A stretch of DNA of 64,000 nucleotides from Megamerina dolium (taxonomy: Eukaryota; Arthropoda; Insecta; Diptera; Megamerinidae): the NCBI GenBank assembly GCA_963854835.1, contig OY978530.1, forward strand, positions 31,561,195 to 31,625,194. The letters run 5' to 3'. A program made the translations under genes and the position numbers. This document shows, piece by piece, positions 1 to 9,184 of the stretch. Position 1 is the first letter of the stretch; the number at the start of each line of letters is the position of its first letter. The notes under the pieces were generated by a model, which saw only the letters and a program-made list of their open reading frames with translations, was not told where the DNA came from and did not search any database.

Positions 1-43
1 ATACACATATATATATGTATATATATATATATATATATACATA

Positions 44-87
<44 letters not shown>
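1..87. repeat. (TA)n microsatellite, left part
   Basis: Alternating TA with a few TAC/TAT variants. The same type of tract resumes at 6506, so the errantivirus between them inserted into one TA-rich tract. Confidence 0.9.
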
Positions 88-88
<1 letters not shown>

Positions 89-341
89 GCAAGCTCCACA
101 AATAACTTTGGCGCGTGAATATGCTGAATTGCAGATTCACACGCCAAACAACGGCAGCACGGCATTACAATTCCAAGTATGGATGTCATACGACACCCAT
201 GTACTCGGAATGCAATTCGCCGTCTTTGTTGTTGCATATACATACGTAAAACTTTAAGTTAAGACTTCATTGTAATAATTAGCGATAAAAAAGGGGGAGA
301 ATAAATCTAGCAATTAAACAAAGCAGACGTGAGTTTGTTAT
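88..341 (+). repeat. Errantivirus 5' LTR (left 7 bases missing)
   Basis: Matches 6251-6505 base for base except for one G in the AAAAAAGGGGG run. The right LTR starts AGTAACG right after the polypurine tract; here those 7 bases are replaced by TA-repeat sequence. It ends GTTTGTTAT just before the primer site. Confidence 0.9.
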
Positions 342-353
342 TGGCGCAGTCGG
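342..353 (+). promoter_or_regulatory. Primer-binding site, tRNA-Ser type
   Basis: TGGCGCAGTCGG directly follows the 5' LTR. It is complementary to the 3' end of insect tRNA-Ser, the primer used by the 17.6/297 group. Confidence 0.8.
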
Positions 354-357
354 ACAA

Positions 358-600
358 GTCAAACCAAAATTGACAAGTAAAACGTACCTTCGCTAGTGAA
401 ATTAAATTAAATCGGTCGAACAGTCAAACGAAAATTGACAAGTAAAACGTACCTTCGCTAGTGAAATTAAATTAAATCGGTCGAACAGTCAAACGAAAAT
501 TGACAAGTAAACCGTACCTTCGCTAGTGAAATTAAATAAAATCAGTCGAACAGTCAAACGGAAATTGACGGATAAAACGTCCCTTCGCGGGTTAACTAAA
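358..600 (+). repeat. 65-bp tandem repeat in the errantivirus leader
   Basis: About 3.7 copies with exact 65-base spacing, starting at 358, 423, 488 and 553. Each begins GTCAAAC and contains the block CGTACCTTCGCTAGTGAAAT. The last copy is the most diverged. It lies between primer site and gag, where the gypsy insulator sits in Drosophila; function here is unknown. Confidence 0.9.
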
Positions 601-608
601 ATAGCTAT

Positions 609-1625
609 TTGCTGATGACAACAGAAGGGGAAATAAGCTCCTTACTAAAAAATATATCAATAACCGAAACAAAAATGGAAAATAAAAACATTATATTGGA
701 GCATGTAAAGCTACTGCAACAGTTCAACGGAGAGCAGGCAACGCTGGCCACATTCATCCAAGACGTGGATGAAATTACAAGAAATTCGGCTTCCCTACCA
801 GCAGAAGAAAAAGTATTATACTTCAACTGCATAAGAAGGACACTGCGAGGACCTGCATTGGACGTACTGAGAAGAGAGCAGCCAGGTGATTGGAGAACGC
901 TAAGGAGGTTACTTATAGAGGAATTTGGTGAGTCAACTCCAGTTACCACGCAAATCTTAGAATTAAATAACATACGATTTAAAAACAGTGTAAAATTTTT
1001 ATGCGATGAAATGAATTTATCAATATGTAAAATTAAAGATTGTATTAAGCTAAGTGAAGAACTAGAATCAATTAAGGCATTTTATCTACACGAAACTGAA
1101 AATACTAGCATTAAGGTGCTAAAAAGAGTATTGCCAAATCATTTAACAGCTTTGTTAAACGCAAACCTTGTAACAGACTTTAAGGGAGCTCTAAAAATAC
1201 TACGAGAAAATAACGAATTAGTGTCGAATAACACGAGAAAAATGTATCCAAAAATAAATTCAAACCAATATATCCCAAACAAAAGTTGTCAATATAATTC
1301 AAATAATAATGTGCACTCACAGTATAGGCCCCACTTCCACCCTAATCAAAGTTACCAACAACTAAACCCATTCCAGCCTCCCTACTACCCTAATGCGAAT
1401 CATCAATCGCAAATGCAAATTATACCCCAACAACACTCGCAATACAATACTCATTACAATCAAGATAGACAACAAAACCAACAAGTTAACTCATTTCAAC
1501 CCTTCAAACGTAGAAGAGAAAATGACTCCAATCAATCACGCATAAGGTGGTATGGTGCTCCTATTCCCATGGAAGAAGATGCCCCAAATTTTCACTTGGT
1601 GGCCTCGGAAAACTACCGTCAATAA
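609..1625 (+). CDS. gag: Errantivirus Gag
   Basis: A 338-residue ORF that would form the capsid/nucleocapsid of the element's particle. The N-terminal ~200 residues are helical and charged, as in errantivirus Gag. Residues ~205-310 are rich in Asn, Gln and Tyr and end in a basic patch (KRRRE), with no CCHC knuckle, which is normal for this group. The second in-frame ATG (615) gives a product two residues shorter. The ORF overlaps pol by 79 bases and pol is in the -1 frame. The reading frame is uninterrupted. Confidence 0.85.
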   Translation: MLMTTEGEISSLLKNISITETKMENKNIILEHVKLLQQFNGEQATLATFIQDVDEITRNSASLPAEEKVLYFNCIRRTLRGPALDVLRREQPGDWRTLRRLLIEEFGESTPVTTQILELNNIRFKNSVKFLCDEMNLSICKIKDCIKLSEELESIKAFYLHETENTSIKVLKRVLPNHLTALLNANLVTDFKGALKILRENNELVSNNTRKMYPKINSNQYIPNKSCQYNSNNNVHSQYRPHFHPNQSYQQLNPFQPPYYPNANHQSQMQIIPQQHSQYNTHYNQDRQQNQQVNSFQPFKRRRENDSNQSRIRWYGAPIPMEEDAPNFHLVASENYRQ

Positions 1626-4600
1626 ACCTTAAAATCGCGAACAAATTCATGAAATTCCTGATAGACACAGGGTCTTCAGTGAGTTTAATAAAGCCAAACA
1701 CCCTATTCAATACCATTAAGCATGTCGACCCAATAAGAATAAAAACGGTCACAGGAAATGTTGAGCTAGACAAAATTCAAGAAATTTTTGACGAAAATAA
1801 AAAAAAAATCACACTTTACATATTCGAATTTTCAAAAAGTTATGATGGATTATTGGGATACGATGCATTAACAATGCTAAACGCAATTATCGATTTACCG
1901 AATAGAGCCATCAAATTAAACGGTCATCAGTACCCCTTCTTGAACAATGAAAATGTTGATACATACTATAATTTAACAAAAGAACTAGGGTTCCATCAAA
2001 TAGACGAAGATGAAGATAAATCTAAATTTCGAACAGACCATCTTAATGGCGAAGAAAAACGTGAGCTAGAAAAACTCCTAAAAACTTATCATTCCCTTTT
2101 CCATTCAGATAAAAAAGATTTGTCGTTTACAAACATTGTTAAGCATAAAATTATTACAAAACATGAGGACCCTATATACGTAAAATCCTATCGTTACCCC
2201 CAAATTCATAAAGCAGAAGTTAATAAACAAATAAACGAAATGTTGCGTCAAGGAATCATCCAACATAGTCAGTCACCGTACTCAGCCCCACTATGGGTTG
2301 TCCCTAAAAAGAAGGACGCCTCAGGCAAACAGAAATGGAGGATCGTAATCGATTACCGGAAATTGAATGACATAACTGTCGATGATAGATTCCCTATTCC
2401 TAATATTGAAGAAATTTTAGATAAATTGGGAAGGTCGCTCTACTTCACTACCTTAGATTTAGCTAAGGGGTTCCACCAAGTGGAGGTAGAAGAGTCGAGT
2501 CGACCGAAAACAGCCTTTTCCACACAAGATGCCCACTACGAGTTTATTCGTATGCCATTCGGATTAAAGAACGCCCCCGCAACCTTTCAAAGGTTGATGA
2601 ATTCGGTCCTAGGCGAATTAGTAGGTGTAGACTGTATGGTTTACCTTGACGACGTAATAGTATTTAGCACTTCACTCCAAGAGCATATCGTCTCCCTAAA
2701 CAAAGTGTTCAAAAAACTTAAAGACGCAAACCTTAAGATACAGATAGACAAATGTGAATTCCTTAAAAGAGAAACAGAGTTCTTAGGACATATTGTTACT
2801 CCTCATGGAATTAAGCCTAACCCTGAAAAGGTTAAAGCACTTAAAAATTTTCCAATCCCAAAGACCGAAAAGCAAATCAAACAGTTCCTAGGTCTAGCTG
2901 GGTTTTATAGAAAATTCATTAAATACTTCGCAAATATTACAAAACCATTGACTAAATGTCTAAAAAAGGGGGAAACAATTAACTACCAAGATAAGGAATA
3001 TATCAGAGCGGTAGAAACAATTAAAACTTTAATCATAAACGATCCAATTTTAAAATATCCTGACTATAATAAAAAATTCGTCCTAACTACCGACGCCTCC
3101 AATTTCGCGCTGGGTGCCGTCCTTAGTCAAGATGGACATCCAATTTCCTTCGCGAGTAGGACTCTCAATGAACATGAGATAAACTACTCAACAACTGAAA
3201 AAGAGCTCCTCGCTATAGTATGGGCTACGAAGTATTTTCGTCCTTACTTATATGGAAGGAAATTCTTGATCAACAGCGATCACAGGCCTTTACAATGGCT
3301 ACATAACCTGAAAGAACCCAACGCGAAACTTCAGCGTTGGAAAATCAAATTGAACGAGTACGAATTCGATATTAAATACTTACCCGGTAGAGAGAACCAT
3401 GTTGCAGACGCTTTATCAAGAGTAGAAATAAAAAACTGCTACAACAACGACGTAGCATCCGACGAAGCAACCATACACTCGGCGGAAGAAGACAATTCAA
3501 ATTTCATTGAAATATCAGAAAAACCTCTAAACGTATTTAGAAGGCAATTTATCTTCACAAAATCCGCAAGCAAAAAAGAAATTCTTAAAATTATATTTAA
3601 AAACACGCGAATCCAAATTTTTTACACCGAAATGAATGAAGATTTTGTAAAAAATCTTATACTAGAAAAATTTGCAGGAATAACTGCCGCTATTTATTTC
3701 GAATCAGATGAAGATTTCATAATTTTCCAAAACATATACTCAAAATTGATCAAACAAACACCCAAAAATAAAGCCTATAGAACCACTAAAATTTTGGAAG
3801 ATGTTACATCTTATGACAAATTTAAGGAAATCATTTTAAACATTCACCTACAAGGAATGCACCAGGGGATTGATAAAATTCAATACGAATTCAGAAAAAA
3901 ATTTTACTATCCGAACTATGTCTCAGAAATATCAAACATTATAAACAATTGTGAAATATGCAACGTATACAAAAACGATCATATAGCGACGAGAATGCCC
4001 TTCAAAATAACACCCCCAACTTACGAAATAAGAGAAAAGTTCGTCATAGATATATGGAAATGGGACAAAGATGCTTATTTAACATGTATCGATATTTTTT
4101 CAAAATTTGCAATGATAGAAAAAGTTAATCATCTAAATTGGTTGGAAGCCAAACGCGCACTTTTAAAAATTTTCAATTCAATGGGTCCACCGAAGAAAAT
4201 TAAAACAGATCAAGATACAGGTTTAATAAATACAAGTTTACAAGACTGGCTTACCAACTTAAATATAGAAATCGAAGTTACAACCGGAAAAACAGGAATA
4301 GCTGATATTGAAAGATTGCATAAAACTTTAAACGAAAAACTGCGGATTATAAACAGCTCCCAGGATAAGGAACTCGTACATCACGCGGTTGAGCAAACTG
4401 TATACACCTACAATCACAATATAAACCACTCTACAACCGGTCAAACCCCTTACAGTATATTCTTCAATAAAGAACGCCCAGCAAAAGATACCCAAGCCAT
4501 AAAAGAACGAAGAATAACAAATTTAAATAAAAATAGAAAAGAATATGAGATCGACACTAGATATATTGCTGCAGAAAATAGCAGAAAAAGGCTAGACAAA

Positions 4601-4786
4601 AAATCTAACCCTTTTAAAAGGATTGAAATAATGCCACAAGATGCCGGAAAAGACCACCATATAGTAAAATTTCGAACGAGGACTTCAAAAAAATACAAGT
4701 CCCATTTTAAACGCAAAAAGAAAACTAATAATACAAATTTTTTTCAGGAGCGAGGAGGGGACTCAACAAAACCTTCAAATGGATAA
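1547..4786 (+). CDS. pol: Errantivirus Pol (PR-RT-RNase H-IN)
   Basis: A 1079-codon open frame, expected to be made as Gag-Pol by -1 frameshifting, so the first ~13 codons are probably not used as such. Domains in order: aspartic protease with D40-T-G; reverse transcriptase with YLDD at 366-369; RNase H with its first catalytic Asp near 516; integrase zinc finger H767-x4-H772-x29-C802-x2-C805; integrase triad D835, D888, E922 (33 residues between the last two). All catalytic positions are present and the frame is unbroken. The stop lies 8 bases before the env ATG. The element therefore looks catalytically competent. Confidence 0.92.
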   Translation: MVWCSYSHGRRCPKFSLGGLGKLPSINLKIANKFMKFLIDTGSSVSLIKPNTLFNTIKHVDPIRIKTVTGNVELDKIQEIFDENKKKITLYIFEFSKSYDGLLGYDALTMLNAIIDLPNRAIKLNGHQYPFLNNENVDTYYNLTKELGFHQIDEDEDKSKFRTDHLNGEEKRELEKLLKTYHSLFHSDKKDLSFTNIVKHKIITKHEDPIYVKSYRYPQIHKAEVNKQINEMLRQGIIQHSQSPYSAPLWVVPKKKDASGKQKWRIVIDYRKLNDITVDDRFPIPNIEEILDKLGRSLYFTTLDLAKGFHQVEVEESSRPKTAFSTQDAHYEFIRMPFGLKNAPATFQRLMNSVLGELVGVDCMVYLDDVIVFSTSLQEHIVSLNKVFKKLKDANLKIQIDKCEFLKRETEFLGHIVTPHGIKPNPEKVKALKNFPIPKTEKQIKQFLGLAGFYRKFIKYFANITKPLTKCLKKGETINYQDKEYIRAVETIKTLIINDPILKYPDYNKKFVLTTDASNFALGAVLSQDGHPISFASRTLNEHEINYSTTEKELLAIVWATKYFRPYLYGRKFLINSDHRPLQWLHNLKEPNAKLQRWKIKLNEYEFDIKYLPGRENHVADALSRVEIKNCYNNDVASDEATIHSAEEDNSNFIEISEKPLNVFRRQFIFTKSASKKEILKIIFKNTRIQIFYTEMNEDFVKNLILEKFAGITAAIYFESDEDFIIFQNIYSKLIKQTPKNKAYRTTKILEDVTSYDKFKEIILNIHLQGMHQGIDKIQYEFRKKFYYPNYVSEISNIINNCEICNVYKNDHIATRMPFKITPPTYEIREKFVIDIWKWDKDAYLTCIDIFSKFAMIEKVNHLNWLEAKRALLKIFNSMGPPKKIKTDQDTGLINTSLQDWLTNLNIEIEVTTGKTGIADIERLHKTLNEKLRIINSSQDKELVHHAVEQTVYTYNHNINHSTTGQTPYSIFFNKERPAKDTQAIKERRITNLNKNRKEYEIDTRYIAAENSRKRLDKKSNPFKRIEIMPQDAGKDHHIVKFRTRTSKKYKSHFKRKKKTNNTNFFQERGGDSTKPSNG
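1586..1592 (+). promoter_or_regulatory. Candidate -1 ribosomal frameshift heptamer
   Basis: A AAT TTT, phased on gag codons AAT (1587) and TTT (1590), is an exact X XXY YYZ slippery site inside the gag/pol overlap. A -1 slip here continues into the pol frame 35 bases before the gag stop. No downstream pseudoknot was modelled. Confidence 0.65.
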
Positions 4787-4794
4787 CGAAGATC

Positions 4795-6156
4795 TTGCTC
4801 ATATTGGCCCTAATACCATACGCAATGAACCAAACAATACAAGTGAATAAAATAGAAAGTGATCACGGATACCTGATACTAGAACAAGGTCAATCTATTA
4901 AACCCATGTCATTTAAAAACCATATTATTCAAATAAATAAAACCGAACTCGAACAAGCATTCAACACTCTAATGGACGAATTTAATCAACACGATTTTCT
5001 AAAAACCAACATTATCATACAATACATTAATATAGCAGAAAAGGAAAAAAACTTATTTATAAAAAGACACAAACGAGGCTTGATTAACGCAGTAGGCGCA
5101 GGTTTTAAATTCTTATTCGGCACCTTAGATAGAGAAGACCTCCATATCATAGAAAGTTCCCTACAAAACATAAGAGACAAAATTAACAACAATGAGATAA
5201 ATACTGTCAATATAATAAACCACATTAACAACGAAAACAAGATACTCAATGAATTAAAGAATTCCACTAACATTCACCAAAATAAAATTACCCAAAAAAT
5301 AATCGCAGACGTATTCTTAGATAACATTAGGACATACCTACAACATGTACAAGATATTCAATTAGGAATCCAATTAGCCAAGTTAGGCATAATAAATCCT
5401 AAACTAATAGACTTAGAAACTATATCCCATCTAAACACAGAAGAATTCGAGTACATAAGAACATCTATTTGGTTAAAAGACAATTTAATTTACTTCGTAC
5501 TTACAATACCTATTAAGTTTGCTTCTTACGACAACTTAAAAATTGTGGCAATACCTGATAAAAACAAACAAGAGTTAATTATAGATGAGATGCAAAATTT
5601 TGTAAGAATAAACAATACAATATTTAATTTAAAAGACGATAACATATTACCAATTGAAGAAAAATGTTTGGCCAATTTAATAAACAATAAAGTAAACTGT
5701 AATATGAAAACAAATGATGTACCTAACATAAGATTTATACCACCTAACATTGTAATCACGAAAAATTTAAAGGAAACTAGAATTGAACAAAACTGTAACG
5801 AACTAGAAATAAAAATTAAAGGGAATAACGTAATAACTTTTAATAAATGTAAAATAAAACTTAACGATTTTTGTATTGCAATTACCGAAGATTATACTCA
5901 GTCGAATATAATACCTTATGTGAAAGATTTAGAAAACTTACAGAAAATAAATAAAAATTTCGTAACAATCCCAGAATTAAAACAAACCTTCCTTACAATA
6001 GAAAAAACCAAAGAGCATGTAGTTTTTGGATCAATTTCTTTATTGTTAATTTCACTATTAATGGTAGCACTACTAATTATAAGAAAATTTTGTCTAACAA
6101 AAAACCAAACGGAAAACGAATGTACCAAAGATGAAATTAATAATGGTCCTTTTTAG
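4795..6156 (+). CDS. env: Errantivirus envelope glycoprotein
   Basis: A 453-residue ORF. It has a short hydrophobic N-terminus (probable signal peptide, residues 1-16), a furin-type RHKR site ending at residue 94, followed at once by a Gly/Ala-rich stretch typical of the fusion-peptide side of errantivirus F-like Env. A strong transmembrane helix spans ~411-431, followed by a short charged tail. In this family Env comes from a spliced subgenomic RNA, which fits the start just past pol. Homology is to the baculovirus F-like Env captured by errantiviruses. No breaks were seen. Confidence 0.85.
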   Translation: MLILALIPYAMNQTIQVNKIESDHGYLILEQGQSIKPMSFKNHIIQINKTELEQAFNTLMDEFNQHDFLKTNIIIQYINIAEKEKNLFIKRHKRGLINAVGAGFKFLFGTLDREDLHIIESSLQNIRDKINNNEINTVNIINHINNENKILNELKNSTNIHQNKITQKIIADVFLDNIRTYLQHVQDIQLGIQLAKLGIINPKLIDLETISHLNTEEFEYIRTSIWLKDNLIYFVLTIPIKFASYDNLKIVAIPDKNKQELIIDEMQNFVRINNTIFNLKDDNILPIEEKCLANLINNKVNCNMKTNDVPNIRFIPPNIVITKNLKETRIEQNCNELEIKIKGNNVITFNKCKIKLNDFCIAITEDYTQSNIIPYVKDLENLQKINKNFVTIPELKQTFLTIEKTKEHVVFGSISLLLISLLMVALLIIRKFCLTKNQTENECTKDEINNGPF

Positions 6157-6231
6157 AAAAAAAAAAATAACACAATTTTTTTTTGTAACATTAAATTAAA
6201 ATATATTAGTTCGCGAGGACACGAACTTTTT

Positions 6232-6243
6232 AAGGAAGGGAGG
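6232..6243 (+). promoter_or_regulatory. Polypurine tract
   Basis: AAGGAAGGGAGG lies directly before the 3' LTR start (AGTAAC), as expected for the plus-strand primer. Confidence 0.8.
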
Positions 6244-6505
6244 AGTAACGTGCAAGCTCCACAAATAACTTTGGCGCGTGAATATGCTGAATTGCAGATT
6301 CACACGCCAAACAACGGCAGCACGGCATTACAATTCCAAGTATGGATGTCATACGACACCCATGTACTCGGAATGCAATTCGCCGTCTTTGTTGTTGCAT
6401 ATACATACGTAAAACTTTAAGTTAAGACTTCATTGTAATAATTAGCGATAAAAAAGGGGGGAGAATAAATCTAGCAATTAAACAAAGCAGACGTGAGTTT
6501 GTTAT
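6244..6505 (+). repeat. Errantivirus 3' LTR
   Basis: 262 bp, from AGTAACG to GTTTGTTAT. Bases 6251-6505 match the 5' LTR apart from one extra G. Followed directly by TA repeat. Confidence 0.9.
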
Positions 6506-6510
6506 TTATA

Positions 6511-6595
<85 letters not shown>

Positions 6596-6613
6596 GCATA
6601 TATATATACATAT

Positions 6614-6658
<45 letters not shown>

Positions 6659-6676
6659 GCATATATATATACATAT

Positions 6677-6753
<77 letters not shown>

Positions 6754-6780
6754 GCATATATATATACATATATCATATAT
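6506..6780. repeat. TA-rich microsatellite, right part
   Basis: Pure (TA)n with a motif (GCATATATATATACATATATCA) recurring near 6596, 6660 and 6754, so this is a higher-order TA array. Long Tyr/Ile ORFs here are translation artefacts. Confidence 0.9.
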
Positions 6781-6869
6781 ACCCTGCAAAAAATTGTGCG
6801 ACTAATCCCTAAAGAGAGTAGTTCGGGATTAATCTTTTCGGGATCAATTTCTAAATTAAGTCAGAATCA

Positions 6870-6970
6870 CAGGTTAGCGTAGCTGATAGAGCGACGGTGA
6901 TAGAATATACGATAGCAACACATGATGTTTGTGGGTACCCAGGTTCGAATCCGAGAAGAGAAAATACGTA
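6870..6970 (+). repeat. tRNA-like Pol III promoter segment, probably SINE-derived
   Basis: TAGCGTAGCTG (6875-6885) fits the A-box consensus and GGTTCGAATCC (6942-6952) fits the B-box, 56 bases apart. The flanks do not fold into a convincing acceptor or T stem, so a functional tRNA gene is unlikely. It is not the same SINE as the five copies listed below. Confidence 0.45.
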
Positions 6971-7204
6971 ATTTTATTTGTACATTTAAATTTGAAATAT
7001 ATGAATCGGAAATTATAATGAAATGAATGAAAATAAATTGTTTGATCTGTACTCTGTACCCAAAAAAATTATTATTTTTTTACATAAGAATTATGTATAT
7101 TAATGAAAATAAATGATTTTGTTTCGAGCAGTGGTGTAGAGAAAAAATGGATAAGTTGTCAAATAATTGTAATGACAATGTAATTAAGAATTACAAGAAT
7201 TACA

Positions 7205-7525
7205 AGAAGTGAACAATTCTTCGCTGCACTAAATAACGACCCGAAGCATAGTGCCCATAATGTGAAGCTTTAGATATTATATAATGTCCCGCATCAAAGC
7301 AAGACCCCTCCACAATCACCTGACCTTAAACCTATTGAACATTTGTGGGATTTACTTGAGCGCAGGATAAGGCAGCACACCATCACCTCCAAGCAAATGC
7401 TTAAAAATGTGATTTTAGATGAGTTGCACAAAATTTCAACGGAGGCCACTTCCAAGTTAGTCAGGTCTATACCAAACCGATTTCAAGAAGTCCTAAAACG
7501 GAAAGGCTACCCAACCAGCTACTAA
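7205..7525 (+). pseudogene. Tc1-like transposase, C-terminal fragment
   Basis: Reads through an NNDPKHSAHNVK-like second catalytic block (with a break near 7270), then SPDLKPIEHLWDLLE containing the catalytic Glu, then a 60-residue open tail starting at 7343. N-terminal half and inverted repeats are absent. An old Tc1-family relic with no sign of function. Confidence 0.75.
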
Positions 7526-7669
7526 TATTTTCAAAAACTCACAAAAAACAATAATTTATCATATAATCTTATCTTTGTACGTAGACTTTTTCTGACCAAT
7601 TAATAGGTGCTTTTGAATTCTTTTATTTCTCATAATTTTTCTGTACATTATAATTAAATGTATTTGGGC

Positions 7670-8304
7670 TTAAGGGGGAAGACCACTTTGAAGGTTTGAA
7701 AAAATCAAATTTTATTTTTCTTGAAACGTTCTATGAGGTGTGTATTTTAATGTAGTATACATCTATAGACCGCCAGAAACATTTAAACGAGGTAACGAGA
7801 CGATTTTTTAAAAAATTTCCTCGAAACGACATTTTGTAAACTGGTGGGACATATCACGCTTGCAGTTTTCAACCGATTTTGATGAAACCTTGCAAAATTA
7901 TCGAGAATTTAATTCTGCATCGAAATACTGGATGGTAAAAAATTAACAATTTTTTATAAATAGTCACCATTTTCGTAAAAATTAACTTTTCAAAAAACGG
8001 CTTCAGTATTTCAGTGCGAAATTATATGGAGAATAACCTGCCTATCTAATTTTTTTCCAGATTCATTTTCCAAGGGTCCAGATGTCCCACCGATGGGGAA
8101 AACCGGGCTGGAGGGGGGCTACGCGACCTGGTGCAGCGTATACAGGGAGCCCGAGATCCAAGCAAAAAAATTGACATTTATTGTAAAAAAAGATAACTAA
8201 TAAAATCATATAAAACATTTTATCATTGCAAGTTGTTTTAATGCTGAAAAAAAATTCCGAAAATACTTTATTTTCCGACAGCTCAAGGTGGTCTTCCCCC
8301 TTAA
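7670..8304. mobile_element. Non-coding MITE with TTAA flanks
   Basis: 635 bp bounded by inverted ends GGGGGAAGACCAC(T/C)TTGA, each directly flanked by TTAA (7670-7673 and 8301-8304). TTAA duplication is the hallmark of piggyBac-superfamily insertion, but these termini are not the classical CCC..GGG, so the superfamily is tentative. No coding capacity. Confidence 0.65.
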
Positions 8305-8321
8305 AGTAAGCATAATAAAAA

Positions 8322-8637
8322 TAAAAAAAATAATAAATATGTGGCACATAAAGCCCCAAAGGGCTCATTGGCCGAGCTTCTCTTCCATTACTGTTGTGCG
8401 TCTTAAATTTTGGACAATATTAGAAGGGACCTACTTATTTTAGCCGGTTCCGAACGGCAGAACACTTGTGACTTCACTTTTTCTGAGCTTTGTCACAGAG
8501 TTCTTTAAGAAGCTTTTTCATGGCAAGTTGTTACTGTCGGAAGAATTGCCAATTGCTTGCCGACAGGTGGGTACCGTTCGAAAGAAAAATCTTATCGATA
8601 TTAAATTTGTTATGCATCAGCCGGGGTGCTACAGCAC
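8322..8637 (-). mobile_element. tRNA-derived SINE (minus), promoter region deleted
   Basis: Same family as 30752-31114, 42120-42486 and 47815-48176, here in minus orientation with its A/T-rich 3' tail on the left. About 45 bp spanning the A and B boxes are missing: the sequence jumps from the CCGGG of the B-box arm straight to GTGCTACAGCACCCA. It should not be transcribable by Pol III. Confidence 0.8.
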
Positions 8638-8642
8638 CCACT

Positions 8643-8649
8643 CATATAC

Positions 8650-8725
<76 letters not shown>

Positions 8726-8735
8726 ACATATATAC
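8643..8735. repeat. (TA)n microsatellite between two opposed SINE copies
   Basis: TA repeat with scattered C, forming the spacer of a SINE inverted repeat. Confidence 0.85.
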
Positions 8736-8740
8736 ATACA

Positions 8741-8935
8741 CAGTTCTTAAAGAACTCTGTGACAAAGCTCAGAAAAAGTGATGTCACAAGTGTTCTGCCG
8801 TTCGGAACCGGCTAAAATAAGTAGGTCCCTTCTAATACTGTCCAAATTTAAGACGCACAACAGTAATGGAAGAGAAGCTCGGCCAATGAGTCCTTTGGGG
8901 CTTTAAGTGCCACATATTTTTTTTTTTTTTTTTTA
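8741..8935 (+). mobile_element. SINE 3' fragment (plus)
   Basis: Matches the 3' ~190 bp of the SINE family, from ACAGTTCTTAAAGAACTCTG to the T-rich tail. The 5' tRNA part is absent. Opposed to the minus copy at 8322-8637. Confidence 0.8.
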
Positions 8936-8992
8936 CATACACACACACACACATATATATATACAAACACATAGATATATATATATATACAC

Positions 8993-9025
<33 letters not shown>

Positions 9026-9050
9026 CAAATATATATATGTATATATATAC

Positions 9051-9095
<45 letters not shown>

Positions 9096-9118
9096 AATAT
9101 ATATATGTATATATATAC

Positions 9119-9167
<49 letters not shown>

Positions 9168-9172
9168 AAATA
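8936..9172. repeat. Compound CA/TA microsatellite
   Basis: (T)n, then (AC)n, then (TA)n with a repeated ACAAATATATATATG unit near 9024 and 9092. Confidence 0.85.
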
Positions 9173-9184
9173 TATAGGGCCTAG

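Larger units (their letters stand above)
88..6505 (+). mobile_element. Errantivirus-type LTR retrotransposon (Ty3/gypsy, 17.6/297/ZAM-like), near complete
   Basis: A complete plus-strand element in the order LTR, tRNA-Ser-type primer site, 5' leader repeats, gag, pol (-1 frame), env, polypurine tract, LTR. All three ORFs are open, and the two LTRs differ by one G in a G run over the shared ~254 bp. The host sequence on both sides is (TA)n, matching the known preference of gypsy-type errantiviruses for TA-rich YRYRYR targets. It is an endogenous insect retrovirus-like element, probably a recent insertion. The left LTR lacks the first 7 bases seen in the right LTR. Family placement rests on env, LTR termini and primer site; the exact family name is not established. 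Confidence 0.9.

Noticed and set aside
358..600. CRISPR array
   Set aside because: Head-to-tail 65-bp units without unique spacers, inside a retroelement leader in a eukaryotic genome.
6493..6882. Long ORFs on both strands encoding Tyr/Ile repeats in TA tracts (also 1-257, 8848-9206, 12279-12600, 13238-13531, 16641-17096, 27265-27669, 47012-47509)
   Set aside because: They are translations of (TA)n microsatellites, open in several frames at once, with no start context or domain.
6870..6970. A tRNA gene
   Set aside because: A and B boxes match but acceptor and T stems do not pair convincingly.
8468..8815. ORFs with MASCYCRKNCQLLADRWVPF-like sequence, also at 30836, 42113 and 47717
   Set aside because: They are translations of the tRNA-derived SINE, recurring wherever it is inserted.
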